This document shows positions 34,729 to 45,310 of a DNA stretch of 64,000 nucleotides, one piece after another. The notes beneath the pieces are model-generated. The model was not told the origin of the DNA and made no database searches. It was given only the letters and a program-made list of their open reading frames with translations. The position numbers and the translations under genes were made by a program. Numbering within the stretch: the stretch's first letter is position 1; each line of letters opens with the position of its first letter. Source of the DNA: Rhodospirillaceae bacterium (GTDB lineage: Bacteria; Pseudomonadota; Alphaproteobacteria; Kiloniellales; DSM-21159); contig CP030885.1 of the NCBI GenBank assembly GCA_006969625.1, positions 3,793,430 through 3,857,429 on the forward strand, given 5' to 3'.

Positions 34729-36060
34729 ATGAAACATCTTTTCGCGCCAGCCGGCGCTGCCGCCATGGCGCTTGCCGCGCCGCTGATGTTCAGCGCCCCG
34801 GCAAGCGCACAGGACAAGGAGCTGACGCTGTGCTGGGCGGCGTGGGATCCGGCGAACGCCCTGCAGGAACTCGGGCGGGACTTCACCGCCCAGACCGGCG
34901 TCGAGATGACCTACGAGTTCGTCCCCTGGACAAACTTCGCCGACCGCTTCCTGAACGAACTGAACAGCGGCGGCGACCTCTGCGACCTGATGATCGGCGA
35001 TAGCCAATGGCTCGGCGCCGGCGCCGAGTTCGGCCACTACGTCAAGCTGAACGACTTCTTTGCGCAAGAAGGCATCAGCATGGACGACTTCCTACCGGCA
35101 GCGGTCTACAACTACGCCACCTGGCCGAAGGGGTCGGAGGAGTACTGGGCGCTGCCGGCGATGGGCGATGCGGTCGGCTACGTCTACCGCAAGGACTGGT
35201 TCGCCCGCCCCGAGATCCGCGAGGCCTTCCAGGCCGAGCACGGCCGCGAGTTGGCCCCGCCGGAGACCATGTCCGAGCTGCTGGAGGTCGCCGCGTTCTT
35301 CCAGGGCCGCGAGATCGACGGCCAGACTCGCTACGGCATCGCGCTCTACACCGAGCGCGGCTCCGAGGGCATCACCATGGGTGTGACCAACGCGCTATAC
35401 GCCTGGGGAGTCGAGTACGACAACCCGGACCAGCCCTACGAGATGGAGGGCTACATCAACTCGGCGAAAGCGGTGGAGGCGCTCGACTTCTATAAGCAGC
35501 TCTACGAGTGCTGTACGCCGCCGGGCCACTCCGACGCCTACATGACGGCCAACCTGGACGCCTACAAGTCCGGCCAGACGGCGATGCAGATGAACTTCTT
35601 CGCCTTCTTCCCCGGCATCGCCAAGGACGAGGTGGTCGGCGGCGAGGTCTCCGGCTTCTTCGTCAATCCCAAGGCTGAGGTCGAGAGCAGCGTGCTCGGC
35701 GGCCAGGGCATCTCGGTCGTCGCCTACTCCGACAAGCAGGACATGGCGCTCGAGTACATCAAGTGGTTCGCCCAGCCCGACATCCAGAAGCGCTGGTGGG
35801 CGCTCGGCGGCTACGCGGTGCACAACGCCGTGGTCGAAGACCCGGCCTTCCCGTCCAGCACGCCGTTCGCCGCACAGTTTCTCGACGCCATGAGCAACGT
35901 GCGGGACTTCTGGCAGGAGCCGACCTATGCGGAGCTGCTGCAGGCGATGCAGCGCCGCGTGCACGACTACGTGGTGGCCGACCAGGGCACCGCCCAGGAA
36001 GCGCTCGACAAGCTGATCGAGGACTGGAACTTCACCTTCGAGTCCGTCGGCAAGAAGTAG
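34729..36060 (+). CDS. ABC sugar/polyol-binding protein
   Basis: 443 residues from ATG 34729 (GAGGGAGG upstream). Signal peptide MKHLFAPAGAAAMALAAPLM then ASAQDKELTLCWAAWDPANA, a cluster-B extracellular solute-binding protein (MalE/UgpB/GlpV type). It delivers substrate to the two permeases just downstream. Linkage to dhaK/L/M suggests dihydroxyacetone, glycerol or a related small ketose/polyol. Cysteines in DLCDLM and YECCTPP may form a disulfide. A strong stem-loop follows the gene, as is common for highly expressed binding proteins. Confidence 0.85.
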   Translation: MKHLFAPAGAAAMALAAPLMFSAPASAQDKELTLCWAAWDPANALQELGRDFTAQTGVEMTYEFVPWTNFADRFLNELNSGGDLCDLMIGDSQWLGAGAEFGHYVKLNDFFAQEGISMDDFLPAAVYNYATWPKGSEEYWALPAMGDAVGYVYRKDWFARPEIREAFQAEHGRELAPPETMSELLEVAAFFQGREIDGQTRYGIALYTERGSEGITMGVTNALYAWGVEYDNPDQPYEMEGYINSAKAVEALDFYKQLYECCTPPGHSDAYMTANLDAYKSGQTAMQMNFFAFFPGIAKDEVVGGEVSGFFVNPKAEVESSVLGGQGISVVAYSDKQDMALEYIKWFAQPDIQKRWWALGGYAVHNAVVEDPAFPSSTPFAAQFLDAMSNVRDFWQEPTYAELLQAMQRRVHDYVVADQGTAQEALDKLIEDWNFTFESVGKK

Positions 36061-36070
36061 CCCTCAGCCT

Positions 36071-36102
36071 GCCGGCCGGCGTCCGTGCTGTCGCCGGCCG
36101 GC
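36071..36102 (+). promoter_or_regulatory. Intercistronic hairpin after binding-protein gene
   Basis: Perfect 11-bp stem GCCGGCCGGCG (36071-36081) / CGCCGGCCGGC (36092-36102) with a 10-base loop, 10 bp after the stop. Such hairpins stabilise the binding-protein message and lower expression of the membrane subunits downstream. No T-run follows. Confidence 0.65.
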
Positions 36103-36160
36103 CCTCTTGACCGCCCGTCGTTCCGAGCGCGCGCCGCGAGACCGCCATGAGCACGCTGCC

Positions 36161-37123
36161 ATGAGCACCCTGAGCGACACCACGACGCCGGCCGCTGCCG
36201 AGACCGCCGAGCGGGCGCGGCGCGCCCCGGCGCCGCGCACCTACCGCGGCCTGTCCGACCGCGCGCTGGCGTGGATCTTCGTGACGCCGGTCGTCGTGCT
36301 GCTGCTGGCGATCAACATCTTCCCGCTGGTTTGGAACATCTGGCTCAGTTTCACCACCTACCGCGCCAATCGGCCGGGCATGGAGGTGCGCAACATCGGC
36401 ACGGCGAACTACGAGCGCTTGCTGAGCCAGGAAGACGTCTGGCTGTCGCTGCAGCACACCGCCCACTTCGTCACCTGGTCGCTCGCCTTGCAGGTGCTGC
36501 TCGGCTTCGGGCTGGCCTGGCTGCTCAACAAGAACTTCCGCAGCAACGGTATCTGGACGACGATGATCGTGTTGCCGATGATGCTGTCGCCGGCGGTGGT
36601 CGGGACCTTCTGGACCTACCTGTTCCAGCCGCAGATCGGCATCTTCAACGCCATCCTCGCGCCCTTCGTCGGCTCCACCCAGTTTTCGATGATCGCCGAC
36701 GCGCAACTGGCGCCTTGGGCGATCGTGCTGGTGGACACCTGGATGTGGACGCCTTTCGTGATGCTGATCTGCCTGGCGGGCCTGCGCTCTGTCCCGCGCG
36801 ACCTCTACGAGGCGGCCGAGGTCGACGGCGCGAGCTCGTGGCGGCAGTTCTACACCATCACGCTGCCGATGGTGCTCCCCTTCCTGATGCTGGCGGTACT
36901 GTTCCGCGGCATCGAGAACTTCAAGATGTTCGACATGGTGGTCGAGCTGACCTCCGGCGGACCCGGTTCGGTGACCGAGCTCGCCAACATCTACCTGAAG
37001 CGCGAGGCCTTCGAAAAGTGGCGCACCGGTTACGCCGCGGCGCTGGCGGTGATCCTTTTCGTCACGGTGTTCGGCTTCGCCAACATCTACGTCAAGGTCT
37101 GGACCAAGGTGAAGCAGCGATGA
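36161..37123 (+). CDS. ABC transporter permease (MalF/UgpA-like)
   Basis: 320 residues from ATG 36161; an earlier in-frame start (36107) would add an unlikely Arg-rich tail. Six membrane helices beginning ALAWIFVTPVVVLLLAINIF. The EAA motif that docks on the ATPase is EAAEVDGASSWRQFYTITLP. It forms the channel together with the next gene. The 100-bp gap from the binding-protein gene contains the hairpin. Confidence 0.85.
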   Translation: MSTLSDTTTPAAAETAERARRAPAPRTYRGLSDRALAWIFVTPVVVLLLAINIFPLVWNIWLSFTTYRANRPGMEVRNIGTANYERLLSQEDVWLSLQHTAHFVTWSLALQVLLGFGLAWLLNKNFRSNGIWTTMIVLPMMLSPAVVGTFWTYLFQPQIGIFNAILAPFVGSTQFSMIADAQLAPWAIVLVDTWMWTPFVMLICLAGLRSVPRDLYEAAEVDGASSWRQFYTITLPMVLPFLMLAVLFRGIENFKMFDMVVELTSGGPGSVTELANIYLKREAFEKWRTGYAAALAVILFVTVFGFANIYVKVWTKVKQR

Positions 37124-37136
37124 GGCACGCGCGACA

Positions 37137-38084
37137 ATGAGCACGAGCGCCCATTCGATCGTCGAGCCGACGGCGCGGGTCAAGTGGATGGCCGGCGTGC
37201 TGGTGGCGGCCTACGCGCTGGTCACGCTGATCCCGATCGTCTGGATCGTGATGACCGGTTTCAAGTCGCCGAGCGATTCCATCGCCTATCCGCCGAAGGT
37301 GATCTTCGAGCCGACGCTGGAAGGCTACGTCAACGTCTTTACCACCCGCTCGCGCCAATCCGCGGAGTACATGGCGCAGCTGCCGCCGCCGCAGACCTGG
37401 TACGAGGAGCTGGTGCGCGAGCGCAACATGGTGATCACCGGCCCGTCGCGCTTCGCCGACCGCTACATGAACTCGCTGATCATCGGCTTCGGCGCAACCT
37501 TTCTGACGGTGATCCTGGGCGTCATGGCGGCCTACGCCTTCTCGCGCTTCCGCGTGCCGCTGCGCGACGACCTGATGTTCTTCATCCTCTCGACGCGCAT
37601 GTTCCCGCCGGTCGCAGTCGCCATCCCGATCTTCCTGATGTACCGCGAGCTCGGACTGTCGGACACGCACCTCGGCATGATCGTACTCTACACCGCGGTC
37701 AACCTCTCGCTCGCCGTCTGGCTGCTCAAGGGCTTCATCGACGAGATCCCGCGCGAATACGAAGAGGCGGCGATGGTCGACGGCTACAGCCGCTTCCAGG
37801 CCTTCCGCAAGGTGGTGCTGCCGCAGGCCAAGGCCGGGATCGCGGCGACGGCGATCTTCAGCCTGATCTTCAGCTGGAACGAGTACAACTTCGCCATCCT
37901 GCTGACCTCGGGCCAGGCGCAGACGGCGCCGCCCTTCATTCCCCTGATCATCGGCGAGGGCGGGCTGGACTGGCCGGCGGTCTCGGCGGCGACGACGCTG
38001 TTCATCCTGCCGGTACTGATCTTCACCGTGCTGCTGCGCAAGCACCTGCTGGCCGGCATAACCTTCGGCGCCGTGCGGCGGTGA
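37137..38084 (+). CDS. ABC transporter permease (MalG/UgpE-like)
   Basis: 315 residues, 13 bp after the first permease. Helices include WMAGVLVAAYALVTLIPIVW and the EAA loop is EYEEAAMVDGYSRFQAFRKV. The periplasmic loop after the first helix is long (about 85 residues), as in permeases of the glycerol/polyol transporters of rhizobia. Completes the transmembrane channel. Confidence 0.85.
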   Translation: MSTSAHSIVEPTARVKWMAGVLVAAYALVTLIPIVWIVMTGFKSPSDSIAYPPKVIFEPTLEGYVNVFTTRSRQSAEYMAQLPPPQTWYEELVRERNMVITGPSRFADRYMNSLIIGFGATFLTVILGVMAAYAFSRFRVPLRDDLMFFILSTRMFPPVAVAIPIFLMYRELGLSDTHLGMIVLYTAVNLSLAVWLLKGFIDEIPREYEEAAMVDGYSRFQAFRKVVLPQAKAGIAATAIFSLIFSWNEYNFAILLTSGQAQTAPPFIPLIIGEGGLDWPAVSAATTLFILPVLIFTVLLRKHLLAGITFGAVRR

Positions 38085-38095
38085 GGGGGGCGGCG

Positions 38096-38305
38096 ATGCG
38101 CGACGAGACCCGATCACCGGAGGCGCGGCGCCGCTGGCCACGCTGGCTGCGACGTGCGCCGCTCGAGGCGGTCGCCATGGCGCTGATCGGCGTCGGCGTG
38201 GTGATGATGTGCCAGCCCTGGTCGATCGCGGTCTACGGCTGGTCCTTCCTGGTCGTGCTCGCGGGCACGGTCGGCTTCCTGATCGTCAGCCATTTCCCCG
38301 AGTGA
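38096..38305 (+). CDS. Small two-helix membrane protein of the ABC operon
   Basis: 69 residues with two predicted helices (AVAMALIGVGVVMMCQPWSI and WSFLVVLAGTVGFLIVSHFP). Small membrane proteins of this kind accompany polyol ABC systems such as glpSTPQUV of rhizobia, where the role is unclear. ATG 38096 lies 12 bp after the permease stop and the gene ends 11 bp before the first ATPase gene, so it is part of the operon. Probably an accessory transporter subunit. Confidence 0.65.
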   Translation: MRDETRSPEARRRWPRWLRRAPLEAVAMALIGVGVVMMCQPWSIAVYGWSFLVVLAGTVGFLIVSHFPE

Positions 38306-38316
38306 GACCGAGCGGC

Positions 38317-39460
38317 ATGGCCGAAATCGCCCTCAACGCCCTGCACAAGGCCTTCGACGACTTCGTCGCGGTGCGCAGCACCGACTTGACGATCCGGGAT
38401 GGCGAGTTCTTCGCGTTGCTCGGACCCTCGGGTTGCGGCAAGACCACCACTTTGCGGATGATCGCCGGTCTGGAGATGCCGACCTCCGGGCGCATCCTGC
38501 TCGACGGTCAGGACGTCACCCGGCTGCGGGCGGGCCGGCGCGACATCGCCTTCGTCTTTCAGCTCTTCGCGCTCTACCCGCATCTCAGGGTGAAGGACAA
38601 CATCGCCTACCCGCTGCGCAGCCAAGGGATGAGCGCGGCCGATCGCCGCCAGCGGATCGACGAGGTGGCGGCGGTGCTGCGCATCGGCCACCTGCTGGAA
38701 CACAACATCTCGGCCCTGGCCGGCGGCGACCGGCAGCGCGTGGCGCTGGCGCGCGCCATGGTGCGCCGGCCGCGCGCCTTCCTGATGGACGAGCCGCTCG
38801 GCACACTCGACGCGGAGATGCGCGGGGCGATGCGCGACGAGCTGCGCAAGCTGCACGACCGCATCGGCGCCACCTCGGTCTACGTCACCCACGACCAGGT
38901 CGAGGCGATGAGCATGGCCGACCGCATCGCAGTGATGGACAAGGGGCTGGTGCTGCAGGCGGCACCGCCGATGGAGCTGTACAACAATCCGGCGACGCTG
39001 TTCGTCGCCAGCTTCGTCGGCGCCCCGGCGATGAACTTCCTGAACCTAGAGGGGCCGCTGGCGCCTGGGGGCGGGACGGCGCGGCTGGCAGCCGCCGGTG
39101 CGCCGGAGGTCCCGGTCCGCGCCCTGCCCGCCGGCGTGGACGCCCGACGGATTGTCCTCGGCGTGCGGCCCGAGCACCTGCGGTTGGAAGCGGACGGTGC
39201 CCTGCGCGGCAGCGTCTACGCCACCGAGTACCTCGGCTCGCACCGCCTGGCGGTCGTCGAGACCGTCGCCGGGAATCTCAGAGTGCGCGTGCCGAAGACG
39301 CGCCACTTGGCGATCGGCGAGCCGGTCGGCGTGGTCGTCGACCCGAGCAAGACGATCCTCTTCGAGGCGGAGAGCGGGCGCGCGCTCAACCGGCTCGACG
39401 GCACGCCGGTGCGCGCCGCAGCGCCGGAGACGCCGGGCACGTTCCGACGGGAGGCCGCCG

Positions 39461-39468
<8 letters not shown>
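38317..39468 (+). CDS. ABC ATPase 1 (MalK/GlpS-like)
   Basis: 383 residues. Walker A GPSGCGKTTT, Q-loop FVFQLFALYPHL, Walker B FLMDEPLGTLD, H-loop YVTHDQVEAM, then a C-terminal TOBE/OB regulatory domain (LGVRPEHLRLEADG). The signature motif reads LAGGDRQRVAL in place of LSGGQQ/K; the two glycines are kept but Ser and Gln are changed. Such systems use two different ATPases, and one active site can be degenerate. It overlaps the second ATPase gene by 8 bp. Confidence 0.88.
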
Positions 39469-40594
<1,126 letters not shown>

Positions 40595-40595
40595 A

Positions 40596-41246
40596 GTGAA
40601 GGATGAGACAGGAAAGGGTATCCAGGTGTCCGCGACGTGGATGAGACCGGCGATCGAACGGGTCGCGTGCCGGATCATGGAGGCGGCCGACGAGCTGACG
40701 GCGCTCGACAGCGCCATCGGCGACGGCGACCACGGCCACAACATGAAGCGCGGCTGGCAGGCGGCGCTCGATCAGCTCGACGAGTTGGCCGGCCTGCCCC
40801 CGCAAGAGGCCCTGCAGAAGCTCGGCATGACCATGGTCGGCAAGGTGGGCGGCGCCTCGGGCCCGCTCTACGGGACGCTCTTCCTGCAGGCCGGTAAGGC
40901 CTGGGACGGCACGCTCTCGCTCGGCGCGGTCGCCGCCGCGGTCGAGGCCGGCGTCGCAGGCGTGAAGAAACGCGGTAAGTCGGAGGCCGGCGAGAAGACC
41001 ATGCTCGACGTCTGGTGCCCGGTGATCGAGGCGCTGCGGAGCGCCGAGGGCGCCGGCGACGCCACCCGGCGCACGCGGGTCGCTGCTGACGCGGGCCTGG
41101 CCGCCACCAGGGACATGAAGGCGACCAAGGGCCGCGCCGCCTATCTCGGCGAGCGCAGCGTCGGCCATCTGGACCCGGGCGCGCGCTCGAGCGCGCTGCT
41201 GGTCGGCGCCCTGTGCGACCTGATCGACGAGGAGGCGCACGCATGA
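40596..41246 (+). CDS. dhaL: DhaL, ADP-binding subunit of dihydroxyacetone kinase
   Basis: 216 residues from GTG 40596; a second GTG at 40626, preceded by AGGAAAGG, may be the real start. Nucleotide/metal site ALDSAIGDGDHGHNMKRGW is the DhaL signature (DxxxGDGDHG). Also present are GKVGGASGPLYGTLF and a C-terminal DPGARSSALL. DhaL carries ADP as a bound cofactor that is rephosphorylated by DhaM and passes phosphate to the substrate on DhaK. Confidence 0.92.
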   Translation: MKDETGKGIQVSATWMRPAIERVACRIMEAADELTALDSAIGDGDHGHNMKRGWQAALDQLDELAGLPPQEALQKLGMTMVGKVGGASGPLYGTLFLQAGKAWDGTLSLGAVAAAVEAGVAGVKKRGKSEAGEKTMLDVWCPVIEALRSAEGAGDATRRTRVAADAGLAATRDMKATKGRAAYLGERSVGHLDPGARSSALLVGALCDLIDEEAHA

Positions 41247-41635
41247 GCGACGGCACCGTGGCCATCGGCATCGTCTCCCACTCCCCCGACGTCGCCCGCG
41301 GCGCCGCCGAGATGGTGCGGCAGATGGTCGGCACCTCGGTCGACGTCGGCTGGACCGGCGGCAACGCCGACGGCGGCCTGGGCACAGACGCCGCGCAGAT
41401 CCTCAGCGTGATCGAGCAGATCTGGACGCCGGCGGGGGTGGTCATGCTGGTCGACCTCGGCGGCGCCGAGATGAACACCGAGGCTGCCATCGAGATGTTG
41501 CCGGCGGATCGGCAGGCGACGGTGCGGATCGCCAACGCCCCGATCGTCGAAGGCGCGGTGACCAGTGGGACCATGGCCTCGACCGGGGCGGACCTGGAGG
41601 CGGTGGTCGCCGCCGCCGAAGAGTTTGGAGGCTGA
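41243..41635 (+). CDS. dhaM: DhaM, EIIA-type phosphotransfer subunit
   Basis: 130 residues, overlapping dhaL by 4 bp. A mannose-type EIIA fold with the phospho-His in AIGIVSHSPDVARG and GGNADGGLGTDA as in DhaM. In E. coli DhaM is fused to HPr and EI-like domains; here the EIIA stands alone and HPr and EI are separate adjacent genes. It takes phosphate from HPr and gives it to DhaL-ADP. Confidence 0.9.
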   Translation: MSDGTVAIGIVSHSPDVARGAAEMVRQMVGTSVDVGWTGGNADGGLGTDAAQILSVIEQIWTPAGVVMLVDLGGAEMNTEAAIEMLPADRQATVRIANAPIVEGAVTSGTMASTGADLEAVVAAAEEFGG

Positions 41636-41640
41636 GCGCG

Positions 41641-41931
41641 ATGTCCGAAACCCAGCAGCCGCGCGCCGAGGCCACCGTGACCCTGACCAACGACGTCGGC
41701 CTGCACGCCCGACCGGCCGTGCGCCTAACCCAGACGGCGGCGAAGTTCAGCAGCCGGATCGAACTGGCGCTCGGCAACCAGAGCGAATGGCACGACGCCA
41801 AGAGCGTGGTGAAGGTGATGCGGCTGAAAGCCAAACAGGGCAGCGAGGTGCGTTTTCGCGCCGAGGGCGACGATGCCGACGCCGCGATACGCTCGATCGT
41901 CGACCTGGTGGAGCGCCACTTCGATGGCTGA
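41641..41931 (+). CDS. HPr phosphocarrier protein
   Basis: 96 residues. The active His lies in NDVGLHARPAVRLTQ (family LHARPA). The Ser-phosphorylation region reads ARSVVK-like as DAKSVVKVMRLKAKQGSEV, so the regulatory Ser is present. It shuttles phosphate from Enzyme I (next gene) to DhaM. The stop overlaps the EI start by 8 bp. Distinct from the nitrogen-PTS HPr usually encoded elsewhere in alphaproteobacteria. Confidence 0.92.
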   Translation: MSETQQPRAEATVTLTNDVGLHARPAVRLTQTAAKFSSRIELALGNQSEWHDAKSVVKVMRLKAKQGSEVRFRAEGDDADAAIRSIVDLVERHFDG

Positions 41932-43612
41932 GCTGTCGCGCCTGGCAGACGCAGGCGCCGCCGGAGGCCCGGCGGGTGCCGCCGACGCGATTCGCGGCAC
42001 GGTCGCCTCGCCGGGCATCGCGATCGGCCGCCTGCGACTCGACCGGCCGGTCACCGTCGAGGCAGGCCCGGTCGGCTCGGAGACGGAGGAACGCGCCCGG
42101 CTGGCGTCGGCGCTCGAGACGGCCAAGGGCCAGCTCGCCGCGCTAATGGGCTCGGCCCCGGACGAGATGGCCGGCGAGATCCTCGGGTTTCAGTTGGCGC
42201 TGCTCGAGGATCCCGAGTTGACGGCGCCAGGGGCGCCGGCGCTCGCGGCCGGCCGGGGCGCGGCCGGCGCCTGGCGGGACGGCATCGGCAGCCTGATCGC
42301 CGACTACGAGGCGGCGGACGATGCCTATTTCCGCGCGCGCGCCGGCGACCTACGCGACCTCGAGCTACGGGTCCTGCGCTGCCTGGCCGAGGCCGCCGGC
42401 GCCGGTGACGCGCCCGACCCGGCCGCGTGGGAGGAACCCGAAATCCTGCTGACCGACGAGTTGACGCCCTCCCGCTTCCTGGAGCTGGACCTCGGCCGCG
42501 TGCGCGGTATCGCCTCGCGGATCGGCTCGCCGACCAGCCATGTCGCCATGCTCGCCCGCGCCCGAAGCGTGCCGCTGCTGGTCGACCTTGCGCTGGAGCC
42601 GGCGGCGCTCGAGGCCGAGCGGACGCCCGGACCAGCGATCCTGGATGCCGAGTGCGGCCGCCTGATCCCGGCACCCTCGGGCGCCGACCTGGAGACCGCC
42701 CGAGCCGCGATCGAGGTGGCGGAATCCGAGAGGACGGCAGCGGGCGCGCTGGCGGACAAGCCGGCCGCGACGGCCGACGGCACACCCGTCAAGGTCCTGC
42801 TCAATGTCGATGACCCGCGGTCGCTCGAGACGCTCGATCCCGACCTGTGCGACGGCATCGGTCTGACCCGCACCGAGTTCCTCTTCACCGCGGGAGCGGC
42901 GAACGAGGAGACGCAGTTCAAGGCCTACCGCGCGCTCGTCGTCTGGGCGCACGGCCGGCCGGTGACCGTGCGCACACTCGATGCCGGCGGCGACAAGCCG
43001 GTGCCGGGGGTAACGCCCGAAGGCGAGAGCAACCCCTTCCTCGGCCTACGCGGGCTGCGGCTGTCGCTGGCGCGCCCGGAGCTGCTGCGGACCCAGTTCC
43101 GCGCGCTGCTGCGCGCCGCGGCCTACGGTCCGGTGAAGGCCATGCTGCCGATGGTGACGCGCCCGGACGAGATCGAGGCGGCGCGCGACATCCTGGCCGA
43201 GGTCGAACACGAGCTCGCCAAGGCCGAGGTGGCGCACGGACAGGTCGAGCTGGGGATCATGGTGGAAACGCCGGCCTGTGCGCTCGAGGCCGAGGCCTTC
43301 GCGGCGAACTTCTACTCGATCGGGACCAACGATCTGATCCAGTACGTCATGGCCTCGGCGCGCGACACCGCCAGCGTGGCCTACCTGCACGATCCGCTGG
43401 CCCGGCCGGTCCTGCGGCTGATCGAGGACGTCGCGGCGGCGGGCGCGGCACGCGGCGTCGAGGTCAGCGTCTGCGGCGAGGCCGCCTCGCTGCCTGAGGT
43501 GATTCCGGCCCTGCTCGACCGCGGCATCCGCGTCCTCTCGGTACCGCCAGGCGCGGTCGGCCGAACTAAGGCGGCCGTCGCCGCCCACCGACTGGCGGGG
43601 CGCGATGTCTGA
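41924..43612 (+). CDS. PTS Enzyme I (PEP-protein phosphotransferase)
   Basis: 562 residues from ATG 41924, full EI length with no GAF (so not PtsP). N-terminal IRGTVASPGIAIGRLRL; active His in RIGSPTSHVAMLARARSVPL; PEP-binding segments GIGLTRTEFLF, VKAMLPMVTRPDEI and NFYSIGTNDLIQYVMASARD; catalytic Cys in VSVCGEAAS. It autophosphorylates from PEP and starts the relay EI-HPr-DhaM-DhaL-substrate. No EIIB/EIIC permease is present, so the relay feeds only the kinase. Confidence 0.92.
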   Translation: MAELSRLADAGAAGGPAGAADAIRGTVASPGIAIGRLRLDRPVTVEAGPVGSETEERARLASALETAKGQLAALMGSAPDEMAGEILGFQLALLEDPELTAPGAPALAAGRGAAGAWRDGIGSLIADYEAADDAYFRARAGDLRDLELRVLRCLAEAAGAGDAPDPAAWEEPEILLTDELTPSRFLELDLGRVRGIASRIGSPTSHVAMLARARSVPLLVDLALEPAALEAERTPGPAILDAECGRLIPAPSGADLETARAAIEVAESERTAAGALADKPAATADGTPVKVLLNVDDPRSLETLDPDLCDGIGLTRTEFLFTAGAANEETQFKAYRALVVWAHGRPVTVRTLDAGGDKPVPGVTPEGESNPFLGLRGLRLSLARPELLRTQFRALLRAAAYGPVKAMLPMVTRPDEIEAARDILAEVEHELAKAEVAHGQVELGIMVETPACALEAEAFAANFYSIGTNDLIQYVMASARDTASVAYLHDPLARPVLRLIEDVAAAGAARGVEVSVCGEAASLPEVIPALLDRGIRVLSVPPGAVGRTKAAVAAHRLAGRDV

Positions 43613-44072
43613 GCGCCGGAGCGGCACGAAGACGCGCCAGGAGAGGATCGCCGCCTACAAGCAGGTGCTGCGCGCTTGCCTTGAGGAGCGGCCCTCCGGC
43701 GCCCGGCAGAAGATCGCCCGCGTGCTCGGCACCCACCGCAGCTTCGTCACCCAGATCACCAATCCGGCCGACCCGACGCCGATCCCGCCGCGCCACGTGC
43801 CGGTGATTCTCGAGCTGGTGCATGCATCGCAGTCGGAGCGGGAGCGCTTCGTCGCGGCCTACGCGGAGGCCCACCCGAAAAAACCGCTGCACGAGCAGTT
43901 CGACCGCACGCGTCTGAAGACGGTGCATCTGGAGATCCCCATGCTTGGGGATCCGGCCGCCCAGAGGGCTCTGGAGGAGCTGATCCGGGAGACCGTGCTG
44001 CGCCTGGTGGCCATTGCCCGCATGCAGGCGGGGGATACGACGTCGGACGAAAGCGGGGAGAAGAAGTCATGA
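43605..44072 (+). CDS. HTH DNA-binding protein of the dha operon
   Basis: 155 residues, overlapping EI by 8 bp and dhaK by 4 bp. The segment QKIARVLGTHRSFVTQITNP looks like a Cro/XRE-type helix-turn-helix, followed by IPPRHVPVILELVHASQSER and a helical C-terminus. No ligand-binding domain is obvious. By position it may regulate this operon, possibly via the palindrome at 34622; that is inference. It is not related to DhaR/DhaS/DhaQ regulators that I know. Confidence 0.6.
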   Translation: MSERRSGTKTRQERIAAYKQVLRACLEERPSGARQKIARVLGTHRSFVTQITNPADPTPIPPRHVPVILELVHASQSERERFVAAYAEAHPKKPLHEQFDRTRLKTVHLEIPMLGDPAAQRALEELIRETVLRLVAIARMQAGDTTSDESGEKKS

Positions 44073-45061
44073 AGAAGTTCATCAACGAGGTCGATGCATT
44101 CCTGCCAGAGAGCCTGCGTGGCTTCGCGGCGGCCCATGCCGATCTGGTCCGTCTGAACGAGGAGCCGGCCTACCTGGCTCGTGCGGACGCCCCGGTACAG
44201 GGCAAGGTGGCCCTGATCTCCGGCGGAGGCAGCGGCCACGAACCCCTGCACGGCGGCTTCGTCGGGCGCGGCATGCTGGACGCCGCTTGTCCCGGCCAAG
44301 TCTTCACCTCGCCGACGCCCGACCAGATGCAGGCGGCCGCCGAGGCGGTCGACGGCGGCGCCGGCCTCATGTTCATCGTCAAGAACTACACCGGGGACGT
44401 CATGAACTTCGAGATGGCGGCCGAGCTGGTCGGCGAAGGCGTGGAAAGCGTCCTGATCGACGACGACGTCGCCGTCGAGGATTCCAGCTTCACCAGCGGC
44501 CGGCGCGGCGTCGCCGGCACGCTCGTCGTCGAGAAGGTGCTCGGCGCCGCCGCCGAGGCCGGCGCCGATCTCCAGGCGCTCAAGGCGCTCGGCGAGCGCG
44601 TCAAGCGGCGCACCGCCTCGATGGGGGTGGCGTTGACCTCCTGCACGGTCCCTGCGGCCGGAAAGCCGACATTCGAGATCGGCGGCGACGAGATGGAGGT
44701 CGGGGTCGGCATCCACGGCGAGCCGGGGCGCGAGCGCGTCAAGCTCGCCGCGGCCGATCGCATCGCCGAGCAGTTGGTCGGGGCGCTGCTCGAAGAGCTG
44801 AAGCCGGAACGCGGCCAGCGGGTCCTGCTGCTGGTCAACGGCATGGGCGCGACGCCGCTGCTCGAGCTGTACCTGATGTACGATGCCGCCCGCCGCGCGC
44901 TGGCGCCCAGCGGGGTCGAGATTGCGCGCTCGCTGGTCGGCAACTACGTGACCTCGCTCGACATGGCCGGCTGCTCGTTGACGCTGACGCTGCTCGACGA
45001 GGAACTGGCTGGGCATTGGGACGCCCAGGCCCTGACGCCGGCACTGCGCTGGGGGTGTTGA
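44069..45061 (+). CDS. dhaK: DhaK, dihydroxyacetone-binding kinase subunit
   Basis: 330 residues. Substrate pocket ISGGGSGHEPLHGGFVG with GMLDAACPGQVFTSP and NYTGDVMNFEMAAEL; the His that binds dihydroxyacetone covalently is in EVGVGIHGEPG. All family landmarks are intact. It binds dihydroxyacetone or a similar short ketose as a hemiaminal and receives phosphate from DhaL-ATP. Last gene of a 10-gene run of tightly spaced plus-strand genes beginning with the ABC importer. Confidence 0.93.
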   Translation: MKKFINEVDAFLPESLRGFAAAHADLVRLNEEPAYLARADAPVQGKVALISGGGSGHEPLHGGFVGRGMLDAACPGQVFTSPTPDQMQAAAEAVDGGAGLMFIVKNYTGDVMNFEMAAELVGEGVESVLIDDDVAVEDSSFTSGRRGVAGTLVVEKVLGAAAEAGADLQALKALGERVKRRTASMGVALTSCTVPAAGKPTFEIGGDEMEVGVGIHGEPGRERVKLAAADRIAEQLVGALLEELKPERGQRVLLLVNGMGATPLLELYLMYDAARRALAPSGVEIARSLVGNYVTSLDMAGCSLTLTLLDEELAGHWDAQALTPALRWGC

Positions 45062-45139
45062 ACGCGGCCGGGTCGAGTCGACGAGGCCCCCGTCTGTCCG
45101 ATGCGGGGTGTTGGCAAAGCCGGTGGCGACCCGCCGGCT

Positions 45140-45310
45140 ATCGGCTGCGCAGGAAGACGGCTTGTTCTCGCTCTTTCTCTCGTTCCGGCTTCCTTGTGCC
45201 CCGGTTCATGCCGCCTCGGGCCGTTCGCCTCCTCGAGAGTCTCACCGATTCCCATCTGCCAGGCCTCGACGTCGAAGCGGTGGCTGGTTCAACCCCGGCC
45301 GCGCCATCTA
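45140..45310 (+). repeat. Att-like repeat B, degenerate tRNA-Val(GAC) 3' half
   Basis: Aligns with repeat A at 26430-26580. Shared words include GTTCCGGCTTC, CGATTCC, GGCTGGTTCAA and CCGCGCC. The tRNA-like part (45266-45306) keeps a GAC anticodon position, a T-arm GCTGG-TTCAACC-CCGGC and CGCGCC, but has lost one acceptor base and the CCA. Read as a frame, both repeats give similar peptides ending VAGS(I/T)PAAP, a frequent mistranslation of tRNA ends. It marks the boundary between the dha cluster and the photosynthesis cluster and looks older than repeat A. Confidence 0.6.
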